Shown in pieces: positions 8,283 through 17,602 of a stretch of 64,000 bases of DNA (the first letter of the stretch is position 1; each line of letters begins with the position of its first letter). The notes under the pieces are model-generated. The model ran no database searches and was not told the DNA's origin. It saw only the letters and a program-made list of their open reading frames with translations. The stretch is from RGIG8050 sp045588915 (GTDB taxonomy: Bacteria > Bacillota > Clostridia > Christensenellales > UBA1242): positions 1-64,000 of the forward strand of contig JAZNFA010000008.1 in assembly GCA_045588915.1 (NCBI GenBank). Reading direction: 5' to 3'. The position numbers and the translations under genes were made by a program.

Positions 8283-8825
8283 ATGATTTACTTTGTTAGA
8301 CACGGACAGACTAATTCGAACTTAAATAAATTATTTCCAACGCAAGATGTACCGTTGAATGAAACTGGTATTGAGCAAGCAAAACAAACAGCTTTATCTT
8401 TGAAGGATGTTGACTTTGCAGTATGTTATTGTTCGCCATTGATTCGTGCAAAGCAAACTTGTGAGGAAATTTTAAAATATCACTCTCACCTTATTCCAGT
8501 TTATGATGAGCGTATTCAAGCACGTTTCTATGGTAAAATGGAAAATCAACCTACTGGTTCAATCACGTTTAATCGTTGGTTGATGAATGCTGATACTGCT
8601 CAAGCGGCGAATGCTTTAGGTATGGAGAACGTAAATGATTTATATCAACGAGTTGCAAACTTCTTTGATGACATTCTTGCAAAATATCCTAAACAAAATG
8701 TTTTGGTTGTCGGACATAGTTGTGTTGGTCGTGTTGTGGCAGGTTATTTTAACGGTATACCAGAGGATAATGATTTATCTAGTTTAAAAATTTCAAATGC
8801 CAAAGTTGTAATTTTTGACAAATAA
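8283..8825 (+). CDS. Histidine phosphatase family protein, divergent tandem paralogue
   Basis: 180 residues. It keeps FVRHGQTNSN, SPLIRAKQT and the VVGHSCVGR histidine, but the segment aligned to the family's proton-donor Glu reads QARFYGKME, with Ala in that place. It may be slow or have changed activity. Similarity to the gene 130 bases upstream over the C-terminal third indicates tandem duplication. It has a strong GGGAGGGG ribosome binding site, unlike its neighbour. Confidence 0.8.
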   Translation: MIYFVRHGQTNSNLNKLFPTQDVPLNETGIEQAKQTALSLKDVDFAVCYCSPLIRAKQTCEEILKYHSHLIPVYDERIQARFYGKMENQPTGSITFNRWLMNADTAQAANALGMENVNDLYQRVANFFDDILAKYPKQNVLVVGHSCVGRVVAGYFNGIPEDNDLSSLKISNAKVVIFDK

Positions 8826-8847
8826 TCGTTTTTTTATAGTTTTATCA

Positions 8848-8888
8848 TCTTGTGGTGTTGGGTTGTGTCGTACCACAAGATATAGTTT
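8848..8888. promoter_or_regulatory. Inverted repeat and NrdR-box-like site upstream of nrdD
   Basis: TCTTGTGGT (8848-8856) and ACCACAAGA (8872-8880) form a perfect 9-bp inverted repeat with a 15-base loop and no T-run. The downstream arm extends into CCACAAGATATAGTTT (8873-8888), which agrees at about 13 of 16 places with the NrdR box consensus ACACTATATATAGTGT. A second good box, which NrdR normally needs about three helical turns away, is not clear. The position just before the nrdD promoter fits repression by NrdR, but this is tentative. Confidence 0.35.
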
Positions 8889-8896
8889 ATTTTTTA

Positions 8897-8924
8897 TTGA
8901 CTTTGTGAAAAGATGTGCTAACAT
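8897..8924 (+). promoter_or_regulatory. Promoter of nrdD
   Basis: TTGACT (8897-8902), a 16-base spacer and TAACAT (8919-8924), leaving a leader of about 35 bases with AAGGAAG before the ATG at 8966. Confidence 0.6.
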
Positions 8925-8965
8925 ATGAATGTACGGTCGCCATGGCGGCATTAAAAGGAAGAAAC

Positions 8966-11119
8966 ATGAAAATCGTAAAACGTAACGGAAAAATTGTTGA
9001 CTTTGATGCTAACAAAATCAAAATTGCTATTAGCAAAGCAAATCGTGAAGTAGATGAAAAGGAGCAGGCGACAGACGCTGAAATTGAGGAAATTTTAGCT
9101 TATATTACAGGATTAAAAAAGAAACGTCTTTTGGTAGAAGATATTCAAGATATTATTGAACAACGCTTAATGATGCTAGGTCATTATGCTTTAGCAAAAC
9201 GCTATATTATTTATCGTTATACACGTGAGTTGGTTCGTCAAAGTAATACGACTGACGTGGCGATTAAAGAATTGATTAACGGTGAAAGTGAATATTGGAA
9301 TACTGAAAATTCAAATAAAAATGCTCGTGTTGTTACGACACAACGTGACTATATTGCTGGTATTACCAGTACTGATATTACACGCCGTTTATTATTACCT
9401 CCAACAATCGTGAAGGCACACGATGATGGAATTATTCATTTCCACGATGCTGATTATTTCGCACAAAATGCGTTACATAATTGTGACTTAATCAATTTGG
9501 AAGATATGATGACTAATGGAACGAATATCAATGGCGTTATGATTGAAAGGCCACACCGTTTCTTGACAGCAATGACAATTGCAACGCAGTTAATTACTGC
9601 AGTATCATCAAGTCAATATGGTGGTGCAACAATCACTTTGACGCACTTAGCACCGTTCGTCCGAGATAGTTATCAACGTTATTTGAAGCGTTATCAAGAA
9701 CGTGGCTTATCACAAGAACAATCTGAGAAATTCGCTACCGAAGATATTAAACGTGAAATTACTGACGGTGTGCAAACATTCCAGTATCAAATTAATTCAA
9801 TGACAACAACAAACGGACAGGCGCCATTCTTGTCGGTATGTATGTATCTTGGGGAAACGGACGAATACAAAAAAGAATTAGCAATGGTGATTGAAGAATT
9901 CTTGCGTCAACGTATTCACGGTATGAAAAATGAAAAAGGTGTCTTTATAACACCGGCTTTCCCGAAGTTGTTATACGTCTTGGAAGAATGCAATATGAAT
10001 CCAAAAGGTGAGTATTATTACTTAACGGAACTTGCTGCAGAATGTACAGCGAAACGTATGGTTCCTGATTATATTTCTGAAAAGATTATGAAACAATTAA
10101 AGATTGATGCGAATGGGCAAGGGCAATGTTACCCATGTATGGGCTGCCGTTCTTTCTTAACTCCTTATGTTAACAAAAAAGGAAAACCTCAGTATTACGG
10201 ACGTTTCAATCAAGGTGTTGTAACAATTAACTTAGTTGATGCTGCATTGTCATCAGAAAAAAATATGGAACGTTTCTGGAAAATATTAGATGAACGTTTG
10301 GAGTTATGTCACGAAGCATTGCAAATTCGTCACGAACGTTTAGCCAAGGCTACCAGTGATGTTGCGCCTATTTTATGGCAACATGGAGCATTGGCACGTT
10401 TACAAAAAGGTCAAAGTATTCACGAGTTATTACACGGTGGTTATTCGACAATCTCGCTTGGTTATGCTGGTTTGTATGAATGCGTAAAATATATGACTGA
10501 TCATAGTCATACCGATAATGGCGAAGGTAAGAAATTTGGTTTAGCTGTCTTGCAACACTTGAACGATAAATGTGCTGAATGGAAAGCAGCAGAAGATATT
10601 GCTTACAGTGTTTATGGTACACCAATTGAAAGTACAACCTATAAATTTGCGAAGAACTTAAAACGTCGTTTTGGTGAAATTAAGGGAATTACCGACCGTA
10701 ATTATATTACGAATTCTTACCACGTTCCTGTCTTTGAAGAAATTGATGCTTTCTCAAAATTAAAATTAGAAAGCGAATTCCAACGTTTAAGTCCAGGTGG
10801 GGCTATTTCTTACATTGAAGCACCTAACTTAACAAATAACTTAGATGCTGTTATGGAAGTAATTCGTTTTATCTATGACAATATTATGTATGCTGAAATT
10901 AACACAAAATCTGACTATTGTCAGCAATGTGGTTTTTCGGGTGAAATTTTGATTGACGATAATTGCGAATGGTATTGTCCATCTTGTGGTAATCGTGATC
11001 ATTCTAAATTAAATGTCGCACGTCGTACCTGTGGTTATATCGGAACTAATTTCTGGAATAAGGGACGTACGCAAGAAATCAAGGAACGTGTCTTGCATTT
11101 GGATAATAAGGATGCATAA
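8966..11119 (+). CDS. nrdD: Anaerobic ribonucleoside-triphosphate reductase
   Basis: 717 residues. An N-terminal ATP-cone (about 3-90) for allosteric control precedes the class III reductase barrel. The C-terminal zinc site is CQQC...CPSC, and the glycyl radical Gly690 lies in RRTCGYIG. It reduces ribonucleotides to deoxyribonucleotides without oxygen, after radical formation by NrdG. The start at 8966 is chosen for its AAGGAAGAA ribosome binding site. The stop overlaps the nrdG start (TAATG), so the two are coupled. A class III enzyme points to anaerobic growth. Confidence 0.97.
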   Translation: MKIVKRNGKIVDFDANKIKIAISKANREVDEKEQATDAEIEEILAYITGLKKKRLLVEDIQDIIEQRLMMLGHYALAKRYIIYRYTRELVRQSNTTDVAIKELINGESEYWNTENSNKNARVVTTQRDYIAGITSTDITRRLLLPPTIVKAHDDGIIHFHDADYFAQNALHNCDLINLEDMMTNGTNINGVMIERPHRFLTAMTIATQLITAVSSSQYGGATITLTHLAPFVRDSYQRYLKRYQERGLSQEQSEKFATEDIKREITDGVQTFQYQINSMTTTNGQAPFLSVCMYLGETDEYKKELAMVIEEFLRQRIHGMKNEKGVFITPAFPKLLYVLEECNMNPKGEYYYLTELAAECTAKRMVPDYISEKIMKQLKIDANGQGQCYPCMGCRSFLTPYVNKKGKPQYYGRFNQGVVTINLVDAALSSEKNMERFWKILDERLELCHEALQIRHERLAKATSDVAPILWQHGALARLQKGQSIHELLHGGYSTISLGYAGLYECVKYMTDHSHTDNGEGKKFGLAVLQHLNDKCAEWKAAEDIAYSVYGTPIESTTYKFAKNLKRRFGEIKGITDRNYITNSYHVPVFEEIDAFSKLKLESEFQRLSPGGAISYIEAPNLTNNLDAVMEVIRFIYDNIMYAEINTKSDYCQQCGFSGEILIDDNCEWYCPSCGNRDHSKLNVARRTCGYIGTNFWNKGRTQEIKERVLHLDNKDA

Positions 11120-11622
11120 TGATTCGTTACAATAAGATTCGTAAAATGGATATTGCAAACGGTCCCGGTGTGCGCGTCTCAATTTTTTTACAGGGCTGTA
11201 CTTTTCATTGTCCAGATTGCTTTAATCCAGAAACACATGATTTTAATGGTGGTTATGAATTAACGGATGAGGTTTTACAACATTTGATGCAACTTTGTGG
11301 TGCAGACCATATTAAAGGTTTGTCAATTCTTGGTGGTGAACCATTACATCCTAAAAACATTGAAGGAACAACACAAATTGCAAAAATGTTTAAAGAAAAA
11401 TTTCCCAACAAGAGTTTATGGTTATGGACAGGCTTTTTGTACGAAAACATAAAAGAACGTGAAATCTTTAATTATATTGATGTTTTAGTGGATGGGTTAT
11501 TTGATAAGAAGTTGGCTAATCCAATGTTACAGTATCGTGGCTCATCTAATCAACGTTTGATTGATGTAGCGAAAACATTGCAATCGAATGAAATTATTTT
11601 ATGGAATAAGGAGGAAAAATAA
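11119..11622 (+). CDS. nrdG: Anaerobic ribonucleotide reductase-activating protein
   Basis: A 167-residue radical SAM activase. The CTFHCPDC motif (CxxxCxxC) near residue 28 binds the 4Fe-4S cluster and SAM, and LGGEPL is the typical GGE segment. It makes the glycyl radical on NrdD, encoded just upstream with a one-base overlap. Its length matches the family (about 155-175). Confidence 0.96.
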   Translation: MIRYNKIRKMDIANGPGVRVSIFLQGCTFHCPDCFNPETHDFNGGYELTDEVLQHLMQLCGADHIKGLSILGGEPLHPKNIEGTTQIAKMFKEKFPNKSLWLWTGFLYENIKEREIFNYIDVLVDGLFDKKLANPMLQYRGSSNQRLIDVAKTLQSNEIILWNKEEK

Positions 11623-11623
11623 A

Positions 11624-12091
11624 ATGGTAACTGAAGTATTTGATAAGGTCGTAAGTACTAAGATTAAAATTAAAAAACTTAAAGAAGGAACAAAAGTTCC
11701 GACGTATGGTACTATTTATTCGGCAGGTGCAGATTTATACGCTGTTTTGGATGAACCAGTTACGATTGCACCAAACGAAACCAAAGTAATTTCGACTGGT
11801 GTCGCTTTGGAAATTCCTGTTGGGTTAGTTGGTTTGGTGTTTGCACGTAGTGGTTTAAGTTGTAAACAGGATTTAGCTCCTGCAAATAAAGTTGGCGTAA
11901 TTGATTCTGATTATCGTGGTGAGGTTGTTGTTGTTTTGCATAACCACGGGACACAGCAACGTACAGTTCAAAATGGTGATCGTGTGGCTCAGATTTTGTT
12001 TATGCCTTATGTGCGTGCTAATTTTGAAGAGACTGATGATCTAAGTGATACTGTCCGTGGTGTTGGTGGTTTTGGACACACTGGTGTCTAA
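11624..12091 (+). CDS. dut: dUTP diphosphatase
   Basis: 155 residues with all five dUTPase motifs in order: AGADLYA, RSGLSCK, GVIDSDYRGEV, GDRVAQI and RGVGGFGHTG. The trimeric enzyme turns dUTP into dUMP, keeping uracil out of DNA and supplying thymidylate synthesis, which fits cotranscription with nrdDG. The ATG at 11624 follows AAGGAGG and lies one base after the nrdG stop. Confidence 0.96.
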   Translation: MVTEVFDKVVSTKIKIKKLKEGTKVPTYGTIYSAGADLYAVLDEPVTIAPNETKVISTGVALEIPVGLVGLVFARSGLSCKQDLAPANKVGVIDSDYRGEVVVVLHNHGTQQRTVQNGDRVAQILFMPYVRANFEETDDLSDTVRGVGGFGHTGV

Positions 12092-12107
12092 CGTTGTTAT
12101 GTAAGAC

Positions 12108-12136
12108 TTGCATATAATGAAAATAAAGTATATAAT
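12108..12136 (+). promoter_or_regulatory. Leaderless promoter of infB
   Basis: TTGCAT (12108-12113), 17 bases, TATAAT (12131-12136), then 7 bases to the ATG at 12144. There is no Shine-Dalgarno. Confidence 0.8.
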
Positions 12137-12143
12137 TTAAGTT

Positions 12144-14750
12144 ATGGCAATTTTAGAAACGATTAAAACGATTGGCGACTTAGTACCTGAGATAAAAAAA
12201 ATAAGGGAAAAATGTCGTCAGACTTGTGGTGAGTTGGAAATCGTTTTGGTTAATTTGCGCCAAAAGGTTAATGCTGACTTAAAGAAACAAGAAGATGAAG
12301 CACGCCTAAAAATTAATCAAGAAAAATATGCTGAATTACGTAAACAACGTGAAGAAGAAAGACTTAAAGCTGAGAATGCTTTTGATGATAAAGTTGCTGG
12401 CAAACAAGTTTCAGCTACTCCTGTTGCTGCGACAAAAGCGAAGCCAGAAACTGTCGTGAAGAATGCCGTAACAAATACAGAAACTCCAAAGCCATTCGTA
12501 TCAAAAATGTCTGGACGATTTGGACGCCCTGGTGTTCCTGATACCAGTTTTCCACGTCGTAATGGAACAACACCTTTTAATCGTGAACATCGTCCCAATG
12601 CAAACGCACAACGCCCAACACGTCGTACGTGGACGCCTGGACAGGCGACGGCAAATGGTTATGGTGCAAAGCATCCAATCAATGGCGTAAATAATCGTCC
12701 AGCGACTGCGACAACGGGTGTTGCACGTTCTGGTGTTGGCTATTTGCCTCGTCCTACTGAAAAATTTATGCCAAAACCAAATAGTTTTGACAATAACAAA
12801 CGCAAAACAAAAAATCACTCCGAAGAACCACGTGGAGCAATGGATCGTCGTGCGTTATTACGTCGTGGAATTATTGAAGAACAAGAGATTGAAGAACGTA
12901 TGTTGACACGTGTTTTCCGTACTAAAAAGAGTAAGGAAAATGATAACAAAGTTAAAGTTGAAAAATCTAACATTGTTGTGATTGATGGTGATGATTTAAC
13001 CATTAAAACTTTGTCGGAAAAAATTGGTAAGCCAGTTAATCAAATTATTAAACAGTTAATGGTACTTGGTGAAATGTGTACTATCAATAGTGTTATTGAT
13101 TTTGATACAGCATCATTAGTTTCGGAAGAGTTTGGTGTTAAACTAGAAAGAAGCAATAAAAAAACTTCAGAAGAAATGGTTTCAGCAATCCATCAAGTTG
13201 TTGATAAGGATGAAAGCCTACAAGCACGTCCACCGGTTGTTACTGTAATGGGACATGTTGACCACGGTAAAACAACTTTACTTGACCGTATTCGTCATAG
13301 TTCGGTTGCTGCTGGTGAAAGTGGTGGAATTACGCAACATATTGGTGCTTATCAAGTTGAAGTGGCAGGTAATCGCAAAATCACGTTTATGGATACACCA
13401 GGTCACGCTGCTTTTGATAAGATGAGGGCACGTGGTGCAAAAATTACTGACATCGCAATATTGATTGTTGCTGGTGATGACGGTGTTATGCCACAAACTG
13501 TTGAAGCAATTAAACATATACAAAATCAAAATTTAGCAATGATTGTTGCTGTTACTAAGTGTGATAAAAAAGAATTTAACTTAGAAAAAGTTCGTAGTCA
13601 GTTAAGTGAATATGGTATTATCGGCGAAGAATGGGGTGGTACAACAATGATTATTCCAATCTCAGCTGTCAGTGGTGAAAACGTCGATAAGTTGTTAGAG
13701 ATGATTTTATTGATGGCTGATATCAATAATTATCGCGCTAATTACAATAAGGAAGCGAGTGGTGCAATTATTGAAGCAAAAATGGATCCAACTCGTGGTG
13801 CTGTTGTGACTATTTTAGTTCAGAATGGAACCTTAAAAGTTGGTGACACTTTATTGGCTGGTACAACAAGTGGTAAGGTACGTGCAATGAAAGATGACCT
13901 TGGTCGTACTATCAAAACAGCAACACCAGGTATGCCTGTTCAAGTAATTGGTTTTACTGAAGTTCCAACAGCTGGTGTAGATGTTTATGTCGTTGATGAA
14001 AAATTAACTAAACAAGTTGTAGCTGAACGTAAGAATAAAGAAAAGATGCTTAAAGCTGGTATGGGAAAATCAATTAACGGATTTGACCCGTTGGCCGCAA
14101 TGAGAGACACAGATAAAAAACAATTAAATATTATTTTAAAAGCAGATGTCTCTGGAAGCTTGGAAGCGATTGAACAAACGTTGGCGAATATTCAAAGTGA
14201 AGAAGTACGTATTAGTGTAATTTCTAAGGGTGTTGGCGCTGTTAATGATAACGACTTGGATTTAGCTTCGGTTACTGATGGCTTGGTAATTGCTTTTAAC
14301 ATTAAGACTAGTTCAGTTATCCAAAAAAATGCAGACCGTTTAAAAGTTAAAATTCATTCGTTTACTGTTATTTATGAGTTGTTTGATTTTGTTACTGAAC
14401 AAATGGTACGTATGTTTACTCCACAATTCAGTATCGAACATTATGGTAAGGTTGAAGTTCGTGCACTCTTTAAGAGTTCGGCTGCTGGTCAAATTGCTGG
14501 TTGTCACGTCTTAGATGGTAAGGTTACACGTAACGCAACAGTTGTTTTATTACGTGGTAAAACTGAAATTGGTAAATATCAAATTGATAGTTTGAAAGTT
14601 AAAACAGATGATCAAAAAGAAGTATTAAAGGGTGCTGAGTGTGGTATTAAATTAAAAGATGCACCAGAGCTTAAGGTTGGTGACATTTTCGATGTTATTG
14701 GAGAAAAACAAATGCCGATTATTTTCAACGGTAAGGAGTATAAATTCTAA
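12144..14750 (+). CDS. infB: Translation initiation factor IF-2
   Basis: 868 residues. A Lys/Glu and Pro/Asn-rich N-terminal region (1-230) precedes the IF2 N-domain, the G domain (GHVDHGKTTL, DTPGHAAF) and domains II-IV. It delivers initiator tRNA to the 30S subunit and promotes subunit joining. The G4 motif reads TKCDK where most IF-2 have NKxD, an Asn to Thr change seen in some other GTPases. The mRNA appears leaderless, notable because IF-2 itself acts in leaderless initiation. It heads a unit with rbfA (2-base gap), nrnA-like and truB. Confidence 0.97.
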   Translation: MAILETIKTIGDLVPEIKKIREKCRQTCGELEIVLVNLRQKVNADLKKQEDEARLKINQEKYAELRKQREEERLKAENAFDDKVAGKQVSATPVAATKAKPETVVKNAVTNTETPKPFVSKMSGRFGRPGVPDTSFPRRNGTTPFNREHRPNANAQRPTRRTWTPGQATANGYGAKHPINGVNNRPATATTGVARSGVGYLPRPTEKFMPKPNSFDNNKRKTKNHSEEPRGAMDRRALLRRGIIEEQEIEERMLTRVFRTKKSKENDNKVKVEKSNIVVIDGDDLTIKTLSEKIGKPVNQIIKQLMVLGEMCTINSVIDFDTASLVSEEFGVKLERSNKKTSEEMVSAIHQVVDKDESLQARPPVVTVMGHVDHGKTTLLDRIRHSSVAAGESGGITQHIGAYQVEVAGNRKITFMDTPGHAAFDKMRARGAKITDIAILIVAGDDGVMPQTVEAIKHIQNQNLAMIVAVTKCDKKEFNLEKVRSQLSEYGIIGEEWGGTTMIIPISAVSGENVDKLLEMILLMADINNYRANYNKEASGAIIEAKMDPTRGAVVTILVQNGTLKVGDTLLAGTTSGKVRAMKDDLGRTIKTATPGMPVQVIGFTEVPTAGVDVYVVDEKLTKQVVAERKNKEKMLKAGMGKSINGFDPLAAMRDTDKKQLNIILKADVSGSLEAIEQTLANIQSEEVRISVISKGVGAVNDNDLDLASVTDGLVIAFNIKTSSVIQKNADRLKVKIHSFTVIYELFDFVTEQMVRMFTPQFSIEHYGKVEVRALFKSSAAGQIAGCHVLDGKVTRNATVVLLRGKTEIGKYQIDSLKVKTDDQKEVLKGAECGIKLKDAPELKVGDIFDVIGEKQMPIIFNGKEYKF

Positions 14751-14752
14751 TT

Positions 14753-15076
14753 ATGAAAAGCATTGCCAAAGAACGCATCAATGCCGATTTATATCGTGCA
14801 TTGTCGACCATTTTGATGACAAAGGCTAATCATTCAGGTTTACGTGGTGCAACAATCTTGCGTACTGAATTAAGTGCTGATGGTAGCGTTTGTGATGTCT
14901 TTGTTAATGATAATTTATCTGCGTTTCAACAGGCTACTGGGTTCTTTCGGAGCGAGGTTGCAAAGTTGGTAAAATTACGCCGTATTCCACGTTTAGTTTT
15001 TATTCAAGACAAAGGCCAAGATAATGCTGACCGTGTTAATGAATTGTTGGCACAACTTGCGAGAGGTAAAAAATGA
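14753..15076 (+). CDS. rbfA: Ribosome-binding factor A
   Basis: A 107-residue KH-fold protein. It assists late 30S maturation near the 5' end of 16S rRNA. The N-terminal ERINADLYRALSTIL helix, the central VFVND strand and the RIPRLVFIQD segment fit RbfA. It starts 2 bases after infB, the classic infB-rbfA-truB order, and its stop overlaps the next gene as ATGA. Confidence 0.9.
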   Translation: MKSIAKERINADLYRALSTILMTKANHSGLRGATILRTELSADGSVCDVFVNDNLSAFQQATGFFRSEVAKLVKLRRIPRLVFIQDKGQDNADRVNELLAQLARGKK

Positions 15077-16047
15077 TATTACAAAATGAAGCTTTAAAAA
15101 TTAAGCACTATATTGACAATGCTAAAACAATTGCTGTTGCTGGACATTATAATCCTGATGGCGACTCAATTGGGTCTTGTTGTGCTGTCGGTACTTGGTT
15201 AGCAAATCAGGGTAAAGATGTTGCTATTTTTGCTGATGGTCAAATTTCGGACAAGTTTGCATATATTCCAAGGGTTAGTGAATTTAATCTAAAGGCAGAG
15301 CAACAACATTTTGATTTGTTAATTGTCCTTGATTTAAATGATCCAGAGCGTTTAGGGGTTTGGTCGGATTTACCTAAAAAATCAGATAAAATAATTGTCA
15401 TTGATCATCATATAAAACCATTATTCCAACAATGTGATTTACTAATTGATTTACCTGAATACGCAAGTACTGGTGAAATTATCTATCATTTATTCGAGGC
15501 TTTAAAGGTTGACATAACGATGGAAATTGCTACTGCACTATACACAAGTATTGCTTGTGATACGGGATGCTTTTTGTTTTCAAATACAACGGCTGCTACA
15601 CACGATGTCGTGTCTGCATTGATGAGAAAGCAAAAGATTGATATTGAATCAATTAACTTTAAGAATTTTCGTGCTTATGATCGGAATAATATTCCGGTTA
15701 TTACTTATGTTTTGAAAAATATGAAATTTGCCTTTCAAGGTAAATTAGCAATTTCAGTATTGCCTTATCGTGTAGTAAAAAAATGGGATTTAAATTATGA
15801 ATCACGTCACGGTCTTTTTAAGTATGTAACAGATGTTAACGGCGTGATTAGTAGTATCTTTATCACTGAATTAAAGAAAGGTGAATTTAACGTATCACTG
15901 CGTAGCTTGGGGGCAATTGATGTTGCTGCGATTGCTCAAACTATCGGTGGTGGTGGACACAGGAATGCTAGTGGGGCAACCTTTAAAGGTACACGTAAAC
16001 AATTGTTAAAAGTTCTTATGGCAGAATTTGCCAAGGTGATTGCGTAA
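15073..16047 (+). CDS. nrnA: DHH-family phosphoesterase (NrnA-like)
   Basis: 324 residues. The N-terminal DHH domain has HYNPDGDSIGS, LIVLDLNDPER and VIDHH; the C-terminal DHHA1 domain ends with GGGGHRNASGA. NrnA-type enzymes degrade 2-5 base RNA oligonucleotides and dephosphorylate pAp. A role in cyclic dinucleotide breakdown is the main alternative for this family. It lies between rbfA and truB, a common Bacillota arrangement. Confidence 0.88.
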   Translation: MILQNEALKIKHYIDNAKTIAVAGHYNPDGDSIGSCCAVGTWLANQGKDVAIFADGQISDKFAYIPRVSEFNLKAEQQHFDLLIVLDLNDPERLGVWSDLPKKSDKIIVIDHHIKPLFQQCDLLIDLPEYASTGEIIYHLFEALKVDITMEIATALYTSIACDTGCFLFSNTTAATHDVVSALMRKQKIDIESINFKNFRAYDRNNIPVITYVLKNMKFAFQGKLAISVLPYRVVKKWDLNYESRHGLFKYVTDVNGVISSIFITELKKGEFNVSLRSLGAIDVAAIAQTIGGGGHRNASGATFKGTRKQLLKVLMAEFAKVIA

Positions 16048-16048
16048 T

Positions 16049-16762
16049 TTGGACGGGATTATTAATCTTTGTAAGCCACGTGGAATTTCATCATTCCGTG
16101 CTTTGTCTGTGGTTAAACGTCGTTTAAAAATTAAAAAAGTTGGACATCTGGGAACGTTAGATCCAGCAGCTTGTGGTGTCTTGGTTTTGTTATGTGGACG
16201 TGCGACTAAATTAACTAATCAGCTTCATGCACCAACTAAGGTTTATCGTACGCTGATTCTTTGGGGGCAGGAGACGGATACTTTGGATTGTGAAGGAAAA
16301 GTTGTGGCAGAAAGTAATGTTATTCCTACGCCTAAACAAATTAGTGAAATGTTGCCAAATTTAGTTGGTGAAATTGAAATTGAAATTCCAAAGTTCAGTG
16401 CAGTGCATATTCAAGGTAAACGTGCATACGAGTTAGCTCGACAAGGAATTGACTTTGTTCCACCTAAAAAAAATGTAGTAGTTTCTCGCTTTGATTTGCT
16501 TGATGTAGAGCAATGCCAGCGTGATTTAAGTGCAATCGGTGAGGAAATGAAAACACCTGAAAAGGCTAGCTATTTTGAAATTGAGTGCCAAACAGGGACG
16601 TATATCCGTAGTCTAGCTAAGTTATTAGCAAGTCGTTTAGGTACGGTAGCAACTGCTGCTGTGATTATTCGCACACAGGTGGGAGACTTTAAAATTGAAA
16701 ATGCAAAAACACTTGATGCTGTAAAAATTGATGACTTGCAAAATATGGAGGAGTTTTTATAA
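16049..16762 (+). CDS. truB: tRNA pseudouridine-55 synthase
   Basis: 237 residues. The catalytic Asp is in GHLGTLDPAACGVL, and the family signature DGIINLxKPRGISS is at the N-terminus. It makes pseudouridine 55 in the T-loop of tRNAs. I take a TTG start at 16049, directly before DGIIN and 9 bases after AAGGTGA, which lies in the end of the preceding gene. Its stop overlaps the next start by one base. Confidence 0.93.
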   Translation: MDGIINLCKPRGISSFRALSVVKRRLKIKKVGHLGTLDPAACGVLVLLCGRATKLTNQLHAPTKVYRTLILWGQETDTLDCEGKVVAESNVIPTPKQISEMLPNLVGEIEIEIPKFSAVHIQGKRAYELARQGIDFVPPKKNVVVSRFDLLDVEQCQRDLSAIGEEMKTPEKASYFEIECQTGTYIRSLAKLLASRLGTVATAAVIIRTQVGDFKIENAKTLDAVKIDDLQNMEEFL

Positions 16763-17586
16763 TGGTGCGCTTTGGACCTGCAGGGAATGATATAAAATTT
16801 TATGCTGATGGAAATAAGTCAAGCGTTGATGCGCCACGTTGGTTATCTGAGATGGGATTAAATGCTTATGAGATTAGTTTCGGACGTGGTATTCGTATGA
16901 CTGATAAAACTGCCGAAGTCATTGGTAAGCAAGCCGAAATTTATGGTGTAAGAATTTCTGTACATGCACCATATTATATAAACTTAGCCAATAATGAATC
17001 CTTGGAAAAAAATTATCATTATATCAAACGAAGTTTAGAATTGTTGGCAAAAATGGGTGGGGATCGTTTAGTTATTCACGTGGGATCACAAATGCAAATG
17101 ACACGTGAAACGGCTTTGAAAAACTGTGAACAAAGCTTAAAAATTATTTTAAAACGCTTGCACGAAGAAGGCTTTCGGGATTACTGGTTGTGTTTGGAAA
17201 CTATGGGTAAATACACCCAAATCGGTAATCTGGACGAAATCTGCGCCTTGTGTGCAATTGATCCTCAGCATTTAATCCCCACCGTTGATTTGGGACATAT
17301 GAATTGTTTAGCGCAGGGACAGTTAAACATTAAAGATGTTTTTCAAAAGCTGGAAACATTCCCACAAGTTCATTTCCATATATCATTTATTGAATATGGA
17401 CTGAAAGGTGAAATCAAGCATGTTACATTAGCTGATCAAAAATATGGATTTGATTTGAATCTTGTTATGAGCTTTTTACGTTTACGTCCGGGTAATGATG
17501 TTGTCATTTCCGAGAGTGATACTATTATGGCGCAGGATAGTTTAAGATTGCAGAGTTTTTATTTGCAAAAAAAGACAGAAGTGTAA
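16762..17586 (+). CDS. nfo: Endonuclease IV-like TIM-barrel protein
   Basis: A 274-residue AP-endonuclease family 2 (Nfo-like) barrel. Metal ligands expected for the trinuclear zinc site are visible: SVHAPYY, VIHVGS, CLETMGK, TVDLGHMN and VHFHIS. Endonuclease IV cuts abasic sites in DNA. The family also contains other isomerase-like enzymes, so the exact substrate is inferred. It overlaps truB by one base (TAATG) and is part of the infB unit. Confidence 0.75.
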   Translation: MVRFGPAGNDIKFYADGNKSSVDAPRWLSEMGLNAYEISFGRGIRMTDKTAEVIGKQAEIYGVRISVHAPYYINLANNESLEKNYHYIKRSLELLAKMGGDRLVIHVGSQMQMTRETALKNCEQSLKIILKRLHEEGFRDYWLCLETMGKYTQIGNLDEICALCAIDPQHLIPTVDLGHMNCLAQGQLNIKDVFQKLETFPQVHFHISFIEYGLKGEIKHVTLADQKYGFDLNLVMSFLRLRPGNDVVISESDTIMAQDSLRLQSFYLQKKTEV

Positions 17587-17592
17587 TATACT
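17563..17592 (+). promoter_or_regulatory. Possible promoter of the giant surface protein
   Basis: TTGCAA (17563-17568), 18 bases, TATACT (17587-17592), then 10 bases to the ATG at 17603. It lies in the 3' end of the upstream gene and there is no ribosome binding site. Confidence 0.5.
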
Positions 17593-17602
17593 AATCACAG
17601 CG

